DNA of 64,000 nt, from positions 1,240,001-1,304,000 of the forward strand of contig NZ_CP058246.1 in the NCBI RefSeq assembly GCF_013388355.1, in the 5' to 3' direction. The notes beneath the pieces are model-generated. The model worked only from the letters and a program-made list of their open reading frames with translations, was not told where the DNA came from and did no database searches. Of the stretch, positions 25,255 to 34,683 are shown one piece after another (positions within the stretch are counted from its first letter, which is position 1; every line of letters begins with the position of its first letter). This stretch comes from Flavobacterium sp. LPB0248. GTDB taxonomy: Bacteria; Bacteroidota; Bacteroidia; Flavobacteriales; Flavobacteriaceae. The position numbers and the translations under genes are program-made.

Positions 25255-26256
25255 TTATTTAACTTTGACTAATTCTACGCGTCTATTTTTTGCTTTATTT
25301 TCCTCAGAATCATTTGAAACTAATGGATGTTCAGAGCCAAATCCTTTTGCTGTCAATTTTGATTTATTAATTCCTTTTGAAACCAATGCATTCATTACCG
25401 AATTTGCACGATCTAACGAAAGTTTTTTATTTTTTTGAGCATCACCAGTATTATCTGTATGCCCTTCAATTGAAATATTTAACGATGGATCTTTTTTAAG
25501 CGCAAGAAAAATTTCATTTATTGTTTTACTTCCATCTTCTGTCAAATCGGCTTTATTAATTTCAAAATTGATATAAAGAATAGATTTTCCTTTTTCAGAC
25601 AGATCTTTCACAATTTCATCAGCTGTAATTTTTTGAATAGTCTGTTTCAGATTTGCTTCCTGTAGAATGTTTAGTTTTCCAGATGCACTATTGGCTGAAA
25701 ATTGGATATAGATATTTCCTTTATCCTTAGTGCGAATTACATAAAATTTAATTTGCTCATCGGCATATCCCATATCACCCTCATTTCCTTTATTAGGGTC
25801 TTGCTTTTGATATCGGTTGTATTCACTTTCAGTTATTTCTCCGTCGTACACCTTAACAGCTCCAATAGAACTTAGATAATCTTCAAGACTTTTTTCAAAA
25901 TACATTTTAGAGAATTCCTCATTTTCGGCGCTAACAACATTTGTTTTATAAAGCTTTCCTTCAAAAGGAGTCATAATACCATTAACAGGAAAAAAACAAA
26001 CATCGAAATTCTTTTGTAAAGGTTTGTTTTGATTCACTAAACCTTTAGGAAGAGTAAAAAACGGAAATTCACCAAGATCACTATTTGAATAAGGAATGTC
26101 TTCAATATTAATTTTGCCTGCCGAAGCATTTTCTTTTTTTTGAACTTCTTCAGTAGTTTGCGACTCTGAAGTTTTATTGTCTTGATTTTCTTTTGCCTTT
26201 TTATCACATGAGAAAAAAATTAAAGCAATTGCCATTAAGAGAGATATCTTTTTCAT
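25255..26256 (-). CDS. OmpA-family lipoprotein
   Basis: This is a 333-residue outer-membrane lipoprotein. The signal MKKISLLMAIALIFFSC ends in a lipobox cysteine (C17), followed by a charged, low-complexity linker (residues 18-55). A unique middle domain (about 60-225) has no family I can name. The C-terminal 105 residues are an OmpA-like peptidoglycan-binding domain with LYINFEINKADLTEDG, ISIEGHTDNTGD, LSLDRANSVMNALVSKGI and NRRVELVK. It should tether the outer membrane to the cell wall. It is a single-gene unit. A TAAATTTG box on the minus strand (26287-26294) could be its -7 promoter element. Confidence 0.88.
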   Translation of the reverse strand: MKKISLLMAIALIFFSCDKKAKENQDNKTSESQTTEEVQKKENASAGKINIEDIPYSNSDLGEFPFFTLPKGLVNQNKPLQKNFDVCFFPVNGIMTPFEGKLYKTNVVSAENEEFSKMYFEKSLEDYLSSIGAVKVYDGEITESEYNRYQKQDPNKGNEGDMGYADEQIKFYVIRTKDKGNIYIQFSANSASGKLNILQEANLKQTIQKITADEIVKDLSEKGKSILYINFEINKADLTEDGSKTINEIFLALKKDPSLNISIEGHTDNTGDAQKNKKLSLDRANSVMNALVSKGINKSKLTAKGFGSEHPLVSNDSEENKAKNRRVELVKVK

Positions 26257-26674
26257 TTAAAAACACTTTTTTAATACTATTATTTACAAATTTATTCTTC
26301 TTTTTTTATTCGTTTAATTTCGTAAATATAAATATAAACTCTTTTTTACATCTCTTTTTCTTACTTTTTTAAAGCAAAAATTTCATACGCATTGGACTCG
26401 AAGTCTTTTATTGCATCTTATTAAACGTCCTAAAAGTTCAACATTTCAGATTATCTACATTGAGTATCAACAGAAGAGCATTTTTCAAACATCAATATTT
26501 CATTCCGACGGACTCTTTTAAACTTCATTATTTTCGCTATAAATATTTCATCCCAATCATATTTTTGTTAATTCTTGCAACTTGAAACAATAATTTACCT
26601 TTTTTATAAATTTATATGTAAAATAATCCCATTTTAGCGTTTCCAAATTAATTGCGTTTTTAAGATTACTTGAA
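26257..26674. other. AT-rich divergent promoter region
   Basis: This 418-bp region separates the OmpA lipoprotein gene and anmK, which diverge from it. Apart from the possible -7 box on the minus strand at 26287-26294, no gene, repeat or hairpin stands out. Confidence 0.6.
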
Positions 26675-27883
26675 ATGAATAAAAATATAAAAGCTCTTTA
26701 CGAAATTGCTCAAAAAGAGACTCGAAAAATAATAGGCTTAATGTCAGGAACTTCGCTTGACGGACTAGACTTGGCGCTTTGCGAAGTTTCGGGAGAAGGC
26801 GGAAATACGGTTGTAAAAATCCAGCACTTTGAAACCATCGATTATAATGACGATATTAAAACTGAAATCAGAAAAGTATTTGCTAAAAAAACAATCGATT
26901 TTCAACATTTGGTTTTATTAAACGAATGGATTGCAAACCTGCATGCCGGAATGATCAACGATTGTCTTGGCAAATGGAATATTCCCGCAAGCGAAGTCGA
27001 TTTGATTGCCTCACACGGACAAACGGTTTTGCATGCGCCAAAGTTTTTGCATCAACAGGAAAAATTTCCAAACGCGACTTTGCAAATAGGCGATGGCGAT
27101 CATATTGCGGTAAAAACGGGAATTATCACTTTATCAGATTTCAGACAAAAACATGTTGCTGCAGGTGGCGAAGGCGCGCCTTTGGCAGTTTATGGCGATT
27201 ATTTGTTATTCAGTAAAAAAGGTGAAAACCGAATTATGCTGAACATGGGCGGAATTGCAAATTTTACTTATTTGCCAGCTTCACAAAATGCTGAGGAGGT
27301 TTTTGTAACCGATACCGGAACTGCAAATACTTTAATCGATATTTTCACCAAACAGTTTTTTCCTGAAAAAAGCTTCGACAAAGATGCAGAGATTGCTAAA
27401 CAAGGAACGGTAAATCAAGAACTTTTAAGCGAATTAAAAGGTGATCCTTTTTTCAAACAAAGTTTCCCAAAAACGATTGGTCAGGAATTATTTAATCACG
27501 ATTTTGTAAATTCAGCTTTAGTAAAATTAGGATTACAGAATATTTCGGCATCAGATTTGCTGGCAACTTTAACACGCCTGAGTGCAGAAACGATTGCAGA
27601 AGCGGTTTTGTTTGTTGTAGAAAATACTAAAACACCAATCGAAGAGTTTACAATTTATATGTCTGGCGGTGGCGCACGAAATCCGTTATTGGTGAGCTGG
27701 TTACAGGAATTGTTATCTTGTAAATTTGAAAAAAGCGATGTTCTCGGAATTTCAGGCGATGCAAAAGAAGCCGTTTTGTTTGCTGTTTTGGCCAATGAAA
27801 CTGTTGCTGGCGGAAATTATAATTTTGGTTCGCAAAAAGGAATTCCATCAGTAACAATGGGGAAAATTTCTTTCCCTGATTAA
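26675..27883 (+). CDS. anmK: anhydro-N-acetylmuramic acid kinase
   Basis: This is a 402-residue cytoplasmic kinase that opens and phosphorylates 1,6-anhydro-MurNAc released during cell-wall turnover, giving MurNAc-6-phosphate. The family start IGLMSGTSLDGLDLALCEV is at residues 20-38. ASHGQTVLHAP, LSDFRQKHVAAGGEGAPLAVYGD, LNMGGIANFTYLP, TDTGTANTLID and MSGGGARNPLLV are all present. It begins a plus-strand cell-wall recycling set with the GHL10 hydrolase, AmpG-like permease and NagZ-like enzyme. A cluster of family A repeats separates it from the next gene by about 200 bp, so it could be a separate transcript. Confidence 0.95.
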   Translation: MNKNIKALYEIAQKETRKIIGLMSGTSLDGLDLALCEVSGEGGNTVVKIQHFETIDYNDDIKTEIRKVFAKKTIDFQHLVLLNEWIANLHAGMINDCLGKWNIPASEVDLIASHGQTVLHAPKFLHQQEKFPNATLQIGDGDHIAVKTGIITLSDFRQKHVAAGGEGAPLAVYGDYLLFSKKGENRIMLNMGGIANFTYLPASQNAEEVFVTDTGTANTLIDIFTKQFFPEKSFDKDAEIAKQGTVNQELLSELKGDPFFKQSFPKTIGQELFNHDFVNSALVKLGLQNISASDLLATLTRLSAETIAEAVLFVVENTKTPIEEFTIYMSGGGARNPLLVSWLQELLSCKFEKSDVLGISGDAKEAVLFAVLANETVAGGNYNFGSQKGIPSVTMGKISFPD

Positions 27884-27888
27884 AGATA

Positions 27889-28033
27889 GCCACGAATTCA
27901 CGAATTTATTTAAAAATCTATGCGGAAAAAACATGATTAATTAAACGAATTAACTTACTTGGATTATATAAAATGATTCGTGAATTCGTAGCGGAAAAAC
28001 TTTGATTAAAAAAAATTCGTGAATTCGTGGCAG
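27889..28033. repeat. family A repeat cluster, three arms
   Basis: GCCACGAATTCACGAATT at 27889-27906 is followed by inverted arms ATTCGTGAATTCGTAGC (27976-27992) and AATTCGTGAATTCGTGGC (28014-28031). It fills the gap between anmK and the GHL10 gene. One arm would be translated if the latter started at 28027. Confidence 0.75.
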
Positions 28034-28080
28034 AAAAAAAATTAAGCCTATTTTTGGTTCTTGTTAAAATAAAGATTGAA

Positions 28081-29655
28081 ATGCATAAAAATCAGCACTT
28101 ACTATACTCTCTCCTATTTTTAATTTTCTTTGGATGGAAATCTGTTTCTCAGGAAAGCACAACGCATCCTAAAAATGAATTTAGAGGTGTCTGGATTGCA
28201 ACAGTCGTAAACATTGACTGGCCACAAAAAGCAACAGACAACGTAGAAAAAGAAAAAGCTGATTATCTTGAAATTTTAGAAGCTTACAAAAAACTAAATT
28301 ATAATGCTGTAATTGTTCAGATTAGAAGTGTTGGCGATGCTATTTATCCTTCTGAATTTGCGCCTTGGTCTAGATTTTTGACTGGAAAAGAAGGCTTGGC
28401 TCCAAACCCATATTACGACACTTTAGAGTGGATGATCGAACAAGCGCACAATCGCGGATTTGAATTTCACGCTTGGCTAAATCCGTATCGCGCTACTTTC
28501 GATTTAAATAAAAATCTTTTAAGTCCTGGACACGACTTTTTTAAACATCCTGAATGGATGATTGAATACGGTGGAAAATATTATTATAATCCTGCATTGC
28601 CAGAAGTTCAGGCGCATTTAACAAAAGTGGTAAAAGAAGTTGTAGACAAATATGATATCGACGCGATTCATTTTGACGATTATTTTTATCCTTACGCGGT
28701 TCCTGGAAAAGTATTTAACGATAGTGCATCTTACAAAAAATACGGAGCAGGTTTAAGCCTTTCTGATTGGCGCCGTGCAAATGTGAGCAACTTTGTACAC
28801 GCTATTTCTACAACTATAAAAGAAAGCAAACCTTGGGTTCAATTCGGAATTAGTCCGTTTGGGGTTTGGCGAAACAAATCTCAGGATCCAAGAGGTTCTG
28901 AAACACAATCTACATCAAATTATGATGATCTGTACGCAGATCCGATGTTATGGATGGATCAAAATTGGATCGACTATATCTTGCCTCAATTGTATTGGAG
29001 CATGAACAATACAAGAGCTTCTTATTCTAAACTGGTAAAATGGTGGTCTGAAAATGCTAATCCTAATACTGCTATTTACATCGGACATGCAACATACAAA
29101 ATTAGAGGTGATGGTGATAAAAGCTGGAATTATATGACCGAAATTCCAACTCAAATTGATTTTCTAAGAACTTTTAAAAATGTTTCCGGAAGTGCCTATT
29201 TCAGTTCAAAATGGTTTATGGGTAAAAATTTCGATGTAGTTCGTCATTTAGAAGAAAACCAATACAAATATCCTGCACTTCCTGCAGCAGTTCCTAATTT
29301 AAGACACGTAATTATTGATACGCCAAAAGTTTTGGAGTATAGCAAAGACAGCATTAAATATAATTTTACTTTCCAAAGTCCGCTAAATACAAAAGTTCGT
29401 TATATGGTGGTTTATGGAGGCGATCACGTTTCGAAAATTGACATTAACGACGCAACAAAAATCGTTGAAAAAGTAACTATAAAAGAAGTTGACGGAAAAA
29501 TCACTTTTGCTATTGCAGCAGGAAAACTGAATCTTTACAAAGCCTGCGCTGTAACTTTTATTGATTATTATGCAAACGAAAGCACCCCAACTGCTATAGA
29601 CCTAAAAAAGCCATTTAAAAACTATACCCCTAATCAACCAAATGAAAATAGATAA
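28081..29655 (+). CDS. family 10-like glycosyl hydrolase (GHL10, DUF187)
   Basis: This is a secreted or periplasmic (alpha/beta)8-type hydrolase of about 524 residues. The signal MHKNQHLLYSLLFLIFFGWK ends near SVSQ. The start is set there because the 18 extra codons from 28027 derive from a repeat arm. Family blocks are FRGVWIATVVNIDWPQ, NYNAVIVQIRSVGDAIY, HAWLNPYRA, YDIDAIHFDDYFYPY and YADPMLWMDQNWIDYILPQLYW. A fibronectin-like segment follows the barrel. Characterised GHL10 proteins act on the peptidoglycan glycan backbone. That fits its place between anmK and an AmpG-like permease. Its stop overlaps the next start by 14 bp. Confidence 0.88.
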   Translation: MHKNQHLLYSLLFLIFFGWKSVSQESTTHPKNEFRGVWIATVVNIDWPQKATDNVEKEKADYLEILEAYKKLNYNAVIVQIRSVGDAIYPSEFAPWSRFLTGKEGLAPNPYYDTLEWMIEQAHNRGFEFHAWLNPYRATFDLNKNLLSPGHDFFKHPEWMIEYGGKYYYNPALPEVQAHLTKVVKEVVDKYDIDAIHFDDYFYPYAVPGKVFNDSASYKKYGAGLSLSDWRRANVSNFVHAISTTIKESKPWVQFGISPFGVWRNKSQDPRGSETQSTSNYDDLYADPMLWMDQNWIDYILPQLYWSMNNTRASYSKLVKWWSENANPNTAIYIGHATYKIRGDGDKSWNYMTEIPTQIDFLRTFKNVSGSAYFSSKWFMGKNFDVVRHLEENQYKYPALPAAVPNLRHVIIDTPKVLEYSKDSIKYNFTFQSPLNTKVRYMVVYGGDHVSKIDINDATKIVEKVTIKEVDGKITFAIAAGKLNLYKACAVTFIDYYANESTPTAIDLKKPFKNYTPNQPNENR

Positions 29656-30913
29656 CAAACCTTGGTTTTGGATTCCGCTTCTTAACTTCGCTTCTGGATT
29701 ACCGTATGCCATAATTATTTCGGTTTCGGTAATTATGTACAAAAATCTAGGAATTTCTAACGAGGATATCGGTGTTTACACCAGTTTGTTATATCTCCCT
29801 TGGGTTATAAAACCACTTTGGAGCCCACTTATCGAACTTATTGGAACCAAAAGAAAATGGTTTCTACTAATGCAGCTCATAATTTCTATTGCTTTTTTGC
29901 TGGTCGGTTTTACTATTCCGCTCAACGGATTTTTCATAATGACATTGTCCATTTTCTGGGTTGCAGCTTTTGCATCAGCTTCTAATGATATTGCTAGTGA
30001 TGGCTTTTATTTATTGGTTCTACCAGAAGACAAACAATCTTTCTTTATTGGAATCAGAAGTACTTTTTACAGACTTTCTATGCTTGCAGGAAACGGATTA
30101 GTAGTCCTTTTTGCAGGATATTTAGAACATAAATATGGAGACAATACAAAGGCTTGGTCTTACACTATGATTTGTGTTGGTTTATTAATGGCATTTATTA
30201 CCGTTTACAATTTCATTTTTACACCAAAAAATGAAACAAATGCTGTAAAAAGCAATAAAGAAATACCAAATCAAAGTTTCGGAACCATATTTGTCAGCTT
30301 TTTTAAGAAAAAACAAATCGGATTAATTCTGACTTTTATTCTTGTTTTCAGATTAGGAGAATCACAATTGCTTAAAATGCTTAGTCCATTTTTATTAGAT
30401 TCAAAAGAATTGGGCGGAATGGCATTGGATACCGAAGCTGTGGGAATAATTTATGGAACCTGTGGTGTTGCAGCATTAACTATTGGTGGTATTTTAGGAG
30501 GAATTGCAATTTCTAGGCATGGACTTACCAAATGGATGTTTCCCATGTTTTTAGCGATGCACTTACCAATTATCGGATTCATTTTACTGGCATTTTTTCA
30601 CCCAACTTCAATTTATTATATTTATGCCGTCGTGATTGTAGAACAATTTGGTTACGGTTTTGGATTCACAGCATTTATGATGTATTTGATTCATGTGGCT
30701 GAGGGAGAATCAAAAACGGCACATTATGCACTTGCAACTGGTTTTATGGCATTAGGAATGATGCTTCCAGGAATGCTGAGCGGTTATATTCAGAAATATT
30801 TAGGCTATGATAACTTCTTTATATGGGTTCTTATAGCTACAATTCCAGGTCTTATTTTATCACGTTTTTTAACTTTCCCAAAAGATTTTGGGAAGAAATC
30901 TGAAGAAGTTTAA
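29642..30913 (+). CDS. AmpG-like MFS permease for muropeptides
   Basis: This is a 423-residue inner-membrane transporter with about 12 hydrophobic helices. The N-terminus WFWIPLLNFASGLPYAIIIS followed by PWVIKPLWSPLIELIGTKRKWFL matches the AmpG/SLC33 group. DIASDGFYLLVLPEDKQSFFIGIRS is also typical. The expected substrate is GlcNAc-anhydroMurNAc (muropeptide). The overlap with the GHL10 gene and closeness to nagZ and anmK support this over a general MFS role. Specificity is inferred from context. Confidence 0.8.
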   Translation: MKIDNKPWFWIPLLNFASGLPYAIIISVSVIMYKNLGISNEDIGVYTSLLYLPWVIKPLWSPLIELIGTKRKWFLLMQLIISIAFLLVGFTIPLNGFFIMTLSIFWVAAFASASNDIASDGFYLLVLPEDKQSFFIGIRSTFYRLSMLAGNGLVVLFAGYLEHKYGDNTKAWSYTMICVGLLMAFITVYNFIFTPKNETNAVKSNKEIPNQSFGTIFVSFFKKKQIGLILTFILVFRLGESQLLKMLSPFLLDSKELGGMALDTEAVGIIYGTCGVAALTIGGILGGIAISRHGLTKWMFPMFLAMHLPIIGFILLAFFHPTSIYYIYAVVIVEQFGYGFGFTAFMMYLIHVAEGESKTAHYALATGFMALGMMLPGMLSGYIQKYLGYDNFFIWVLIATIPGLILSRFLTFPKDFGKKSEEV

Positions 30914-30935
30914 CCCCCAAATCAAACTTTTACAT

Positions 30936-31277
30936 ATGGAAATCAATGAAAATTTGCAGGCCGAACGAAATCTGAAAGGAGCTGAGTTCGAAAAAACCGG
31001 AAATCTTGAAAAAGCTATTGAGCTGTATGAAGCAAATGCCAAAGAAGGTTTTAAAGGAAATCATCCTTATGACCGACTGGCAACAATCTACAAAAACCAA
31101 AATGATCTTGATAATGAAATCAGGATTTTAGAAAAAGCTATTTTAGTTTACGAAGAAATCACTCTCGTAGATCGCTTAGAAGGTTTACCAAAACTTTTCC
31201 GTTTCAAAAACCGATTGGAAAAAGCGCTTGAAACCAAAAAGCAATTGGCCAAACAGAAGAAAGCTAAATTAAAGTAA
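30936..31277 (+). CDS. small TPR-repeat protein
   Basis: This is a 113-residue soluble protein. The pattern LKGAEFEKTGNLEKAIELYEANAKEGFKGNHPYDRLATIYKNQNDLDNEIRILEKAILVYEE is two tetratricopeptide repeats, followed by a basic helical tail (KNRLEKALETKKQLAKQKKAKLK). The start is set at MEINENLQ (30936), 22 bp after the permease stop. An upstream ATG at 30888 would overlap the permease. It probably acts in protein-protein contacts. Its place inside the cell-wall recycling set is notable, but its role is unknown. Confidence 0.75.
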   Translation: MEINENLQAERNLKGAEFEKTGNLEKAIELYEANAKEGFKGNHPYDRLATIYKNQNDLDNEIRILEKAILVYEEITLVDRLEGLPKLFRFKNRLEKALETKKQLAKQKKAKLK

Positions 31278-31408
31278 GCAAATAAGAATAATTGTGCCCT
31301 TTTTAGGAAGAACACAACTGATTTTAAAATCAAATTATACCATCATTCCAAATTATCTTTATTATAAAAAATGGATAATAAAGTTTGTATGAAAAAGCCT
31401 TTATAATA

Positions 31409-33022
31409 ATGAAAATTACAGCCGAAGCATTACGCCAAAGAATAGGACAATTTTTCTTTCCTGCCGTTTTTATCAACGATACTGAAGAAAACATTCAAGA
31501 GACAGAACGTTTAATCAAAGAACATAATATTGGCGGATTGACCTTTTTCCATAGCCGTGCTAGCGCTGCAACCAATTACGAGAGCAAGAAAAAAGTAGTT
31601 TTCAACGATGATAGCTACGAAAAAATCAAAACTTTAATCGCTCGTTATCAAAAAGCCGCTTCTACTCCGCTTCTTATTAGCATTGATGCAGAATGGGGAT
31701 TGGCAATGCGAATTGAAAAAACTCCTCAATATCCATATGCGATTACACTTGGCGCTTTGCCAGAAAACAAAGCCGATTTGGTTTACGAAGTTGGAAAACA
31801 AATTGGTTTAGATTTAAAAGCCGCTGGAATTCAGTATAATTTATCGCCTTTGGCAGACATTAATAACAATCCAAACAATCCGGTTATTGGTTATCGTTCT
31901 TTTGGAGAAGATAAAAATAAAGTTGCCGATTTTTCAATTGAATATCTAAAAGGAATGTCGGAAGTTGGCGTTTTAGGCTGTCTGAAACACTTTCCAGGAC
32001 ATGGAAATACCAATGTGGATTCACATTTAGGATTGCCTGTTTTAAAGGAAACTTTAGAAGAATTGATGGAAAACGAATTATATCCGTTCATTAAAGGAAT
32101 TGAAAATAATGTCGATTCGATTATGATTGGACATTTGGCAGTTCCAAGTTTAAATGACGGAAAAGATACTTCTGCAACTTTATCAAAAGCTGTTATTCAA
32201 GATCTTTTGCGTGATAAATTAGGTTACGACGGTTTAGTAATTTCTGATGCTTTAAACATGCACAGCGTTTCTAAATTGTACGAAACCAAAGGTCAATTAG
32301 AATGGGAAGCTTTTAATGCAGGAAATGATATTTTATGTTTCGCCGAAAATGTTCCAGAAGGAATCGAAGCGATTTATAAAAATGCTTCTCCAGAACGTAT
32401 TTTCGAAAGTTACAACCGAATCATGAAAGCAAAAGAAAAAGCTGGAATTCTTTCTGGAAGTACTGCTGTTTCTGGTGAATTGGATTTCAAAAAAACATCA
32501 AAAATAAACTTAGAAATTGCACAAAATGCCATTACTAAAATTATAGACAACTCAAGTGCTGAACTAGCTTTTGAAGCACAGAAAAACAATAAACTCGCTA
32601 AACTGAGTTTATATAAAAATACTGAAAATACATTTTTCAAGACGCTGAACTCAAAACTTGGTTCTCCAGAATTTGCTTTTGAAAGCCTCGAAGTTTCAGA
32701 TATTTCATCAATCCAAAAAGAATTAGAAAATTTCGAAACGATTTTGATTTCATTATTTGTTCCAAAAGCAAAACCTCTAAATAATTTCGAAATTGATAAC
32801 GAAGTTTTAAAACTACTTTCTGAATTATTGCAGACCAAAAAATGCATCGTATTTGTTTTCGGAAATCCGTATGCGTTGCCTTTAATTCCGAATCTGAAAA
32901 AGGCTTCAGGACTAATTCAGGCGTACCAAGATTTTGAAGAATTTCAAAAAACTGCAGCAATTCAATTTTTAGAAAAAAATAGTTCCTCAGGCGTGTTACC
33001 CGTAAATATTGACATTCAATAA
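31409..33022 (+). CDS. nagZ: glycoside hydrolase family 3, NagZ-like beta-N-acetylglucosaminidase
   Basis: This is a 537-residue GH3 enzyme without a signal peptide, so it is cytoplasmic. The NagZ-type histidine loop KHFPGHGNTNVDSH (about residues 189-202) and the nucleophile region VISDALNMHSV (Asp near 277) are present, as are ISIDAEWGLAMRI and YNLSPLADINNNP. The enzyme should cut GlcNAc from GlcNAc-anhydroMurNAc peptides. A further C-terminal domain of about 190 residues follows, as in longer GH3 proteins. The start at 31409 gives the usual MKITAEALRQRIGQ; an ATG eight codons upstream is less likely. It ends the cell-wall recycling set. Confidence 0.88.
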   Translation: MKITAEALRQRIGQFFFPAVFINDTEENIQETERLIKEHNIGGLTFFHSRASAATNYESKKKVVFNDDSYEKIKTLIARYQKAASTPLLISIDAEWGLAMRIEKTPQYPYAITLGALPENKADLVYEVGKQIGLDLKAAGIQYNLSPLADINNNPNNPVIGYRSFGEDKNKVADFSIEYLKGMSEVGVLGCLKHFPGHGNTNVDSHLGLPVLKETLEELMENELYPFIKGIENNVDSIMIGHLAVPSLNDGKDTSATLSKAVIQDLLRDKLGYDGLVISDALNMHSVSKLYETKGQLEWEAFNAGNDILCFAENVPEGIEAIYKNASPERIFESYNRIMKAKEKAGILSGSTAVSGELDFKKTSKINLEIAQNAITKIIDNSSAELAFEAQKNNKLAKLSLYKNTENTFFKTLNSKLGSPEFAFESLEVSDISSIQKELENFETILISLFVPKAKPLNNFEIDNEVLKLLSELLQTKKCIVFVFGNPYALPLIPNLKKASGLIQAYQDFEEFQKTAAIQFLEKNSSSGVLPVNIDIQ

Positions 33023-33080
33023 GTTAAAAGTATAAATAGTCAAAATTTATCAACTTATAAGTTTTTATAATCACATCTTA

Positions 33081-33112
33081 TTGTAAGAACCTGTACTTAT
33101 GCCCTACTTTTG
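33081..33112 (+). promoter_or_regulatory. Bacteroidota-type promoter of the peroxiredoxin gene
   Basis: TTG at 33081-33083 and TACTTTTG at 33105-33112 are separated by 21 nt, fitting the TTG / TAnnTTTG pattern. It lies 35 bp before the start codon. Confidence 0.65.
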
Positions 33113-33147
33113 CACCAGAAATAAATATTTAACGTAAAACGAAAATT

Positions 33148-33786
33148 ATGTCTTTAGTAGGAAAAAAATTCCCAAGTATTGCAGTAGATGCTATCTCAGA
33201 AATGGGTGACAATTTAAAAATCAACATTTTTGAAGAAGCAGTAAACAACAATAAAAAAGTACTTTTATTCTGGTATCCAAAAGATTTTACTTTTGTATGT
33301 CCAACTGAATTACACGCCTTTCAAGCTGCTTTACCTGAATTCGAAAAAAGAAATACTATCGTAATTGGCGCTTCTTGCGACACAAACGAAGTTCACTTTG
33401 CTTGGTTAAATACTCCAAAAAACAATGGTGGAATCGAAGGTGTTACTTACCCAATCTTAGCGGATACAAATCGTAACTTAGCTAACATTTTAGGTATTCT
33501 TGATATCGAATCTACAAGCTACAGCGAAGACACTGATTCAGTTATCATCGAAGGTTCAAACGTAACTTACAGAGCTACTTACCTAATTGACGAAACTGGA
33601 AAAATCTTCCACGAAAGTGTAAACGATATGCCATTAGGACGTAACGTAAACGAATACTTAAGAATGGTTGACGCTTACACACACATCCAAACTAAAGGTG
33701 AAGTTTGTCCAGCAAACTGGGAAGCTGGTAAAGAAGCTATGTCTGCAGACAGAATCAGTACTGCTGAATACTTAAGTGCAAACTAA
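33148..33786 (+). CDS. 2-Cys peroxiredoxin (AhpC/Prx1 type)
   Basis: This is a 212-residue cytoplasmic peroxidase that reduces hydrogen peroxide and organic peroxides. The peroxidatic cysteine is in FTFVCPTELHAF (about residue 52) and the resolving cysteine in GEVCPANWEAG near the C-terminus, both standard for typical 2-Cys enzymes. No ahpF-like reductase is adjacent. Instead a thioredoxin gene follows, which probably regenerates it. It has its own promoter. A tract of CTTAG/AATCTTAG simple repeats separates it from the thioredoxin gene. Confidence 0.93.
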   Translation: MSLVGKKFPSIAVDAISEMGDNLKINIFEEAVNNNKKVLLFWYPKDFTFVCPTELHAFQAALPEFEKRNTIVIGASCDTNEVHFAWLNTPKNNGGIEGVTYPILADTNRNLANILGILDIESTSYSEDTDSVIIEGSNVTYRATYLIDETGKIFHESVNDMPLGRNVNEYLRMVDAYTHIQTKGEVCPANWEAGKEAMSADRISTAEYLSAN

Positions 33787-33790
33787 TTTT

Positions 33791-33962
33791 TAATTAGTTT
33801 CTAAGATACTAAGATGCTAAGGTTCTAAGATTTACTCTTAGGCCTTAGTAACTTAGAAATCTAATCCTCTCTCAAAAAATCTCAAAAAATTATAGTTGCT
33901 AAAATCCACAAAGGTTCAAAAACTCAGAACCTTAGAATCTTAGCACCTTAGAATCTCAAAAA
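33791..33962. repeat. simple intergenic repeat tract
   Basis: CTAAGATACTAAGATGCTAA on the left and AACCTTAGAATCTTAGCACC on the right make a loose inverted structure between the peroxiredoxin and thioredoxin genes. A similar AGTCTAAAATCTAAG tract fills 34284-34380. Confidence 0.6.
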
Positions 33963-33971
33963 ATAAAACTT

Positions 33972-34280
33972 ATGTTAATCGACTTAAACGAAGATACGTT
34001 AGCAGATTTAGTTGCTAAAAACGAAAAAGTAGTAGTACAATATTCAGCTTCATGGTGTGGAAATTGCCGTATTATGAAACCAAAATTCAAAAAATTAGCA
34101 ACAGAAAATGAAGCTATCACTTTTGTTTTGGTTGATGCAGAAAACTCTCCAGAGTCTAGAAAATTAGCTAATGTGAGCAACTTGCCAACATTTGCCACTT
34201 TCGTAAACGGACAATTAGTTGGTGAAACGCAAACTAACAAACAAGAAGTTTTAATTGACTTAGTAAACGCTATTGTTTAA
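33972..34280 (+). CDS. thioredoxin family protein
   Basis: This is a 102-residue cytoplasmic thioredoxin. The active site is WCGNC in VVQYSASWCGNCRIMKPKF (about residues 28-46), a variant of the usual WCGPC; the cis-Pro is in NLPTFATFVNG. It has no signal peptide. Its place after the peroxiredoxin gene suggests that it recycles that enzyme. The Pro-to-Asn change in the active site usually alters redox potential, but the effect here is unknown. Confidence 0.9.
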   Translation: MLIDLNEDTLADLVAKNEKVVVQYSASWCGNCRIMKPKFKKLATENEAITFVLVDAENSPESRKLANVSNLPTFATFVNGQLVGETQTNKQEVLIDLVNAIV

Positions 34281-34384
34281 TTTTAGATCGTTAGACTTAC
34301 TTAGATTTTAGACAACTTAGATGTTGCAAAATTTATAGAAAGTCTAAGAAGTCTATTAAAGTCTAAAATCTAAGAAATCTAAAC

Positions 34385-34642
34385 ATGAAATTACCTGTAA
34401 TTAAGCATTTAACACAATTCATCGAAGAAAACGATCAGGATTATATCATAGAAACGATCGAAGTTCTAGAAGCGATGACCGAAATTCCTTCTCTTAAAGA
34501 CGAAGAATTAGATGTAATCGGTGAATTGATTTCGAATATGTATGGTGCCCTTGAAGTACAAAAATTAGTTGCTCAAGGAACAGATAAAAAAGAAGCTTTA
34601 AATACGTTCATGAAACGTGTATTAGGCTCAATCGATAAGTAA
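34385..34642 (+). CDS. DUF6952-like small protein
   Basis: This is an 85-residue, acidic, mainly helical protein (MKLPVIKHLTQFIEENDQDY to KRVLGSIDK). I associate this family (DUF6952) with the peroxiredoxin-thioredoxin gene pair in Flavobacteria. There are no cysteines and no known catalytic motif. The conserved context suggests a role in peroxide defence. It is followed by a terminator at 34684-34718. Confidence 0.7.
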   Translation: MKLPVIKHLTQFIEENDQDYIIETIEVLEAMTEIPSLKDEELDVIGELISNMYGALEVQKLVAQGTDKKEALNTFMKRVLGSIDK

Positions 34643-34683
34643 GTCGACCTCCTTCCCAAGAATAAATACAAAAACAAGACTGA

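Noticed and set aside
28027..28080. N-terminal extension of the GHL10 protein
   Set aside because: The start lies at the edge of a family A repeat arm, and the internal ATG at 28081 gives a proper signal peptide.
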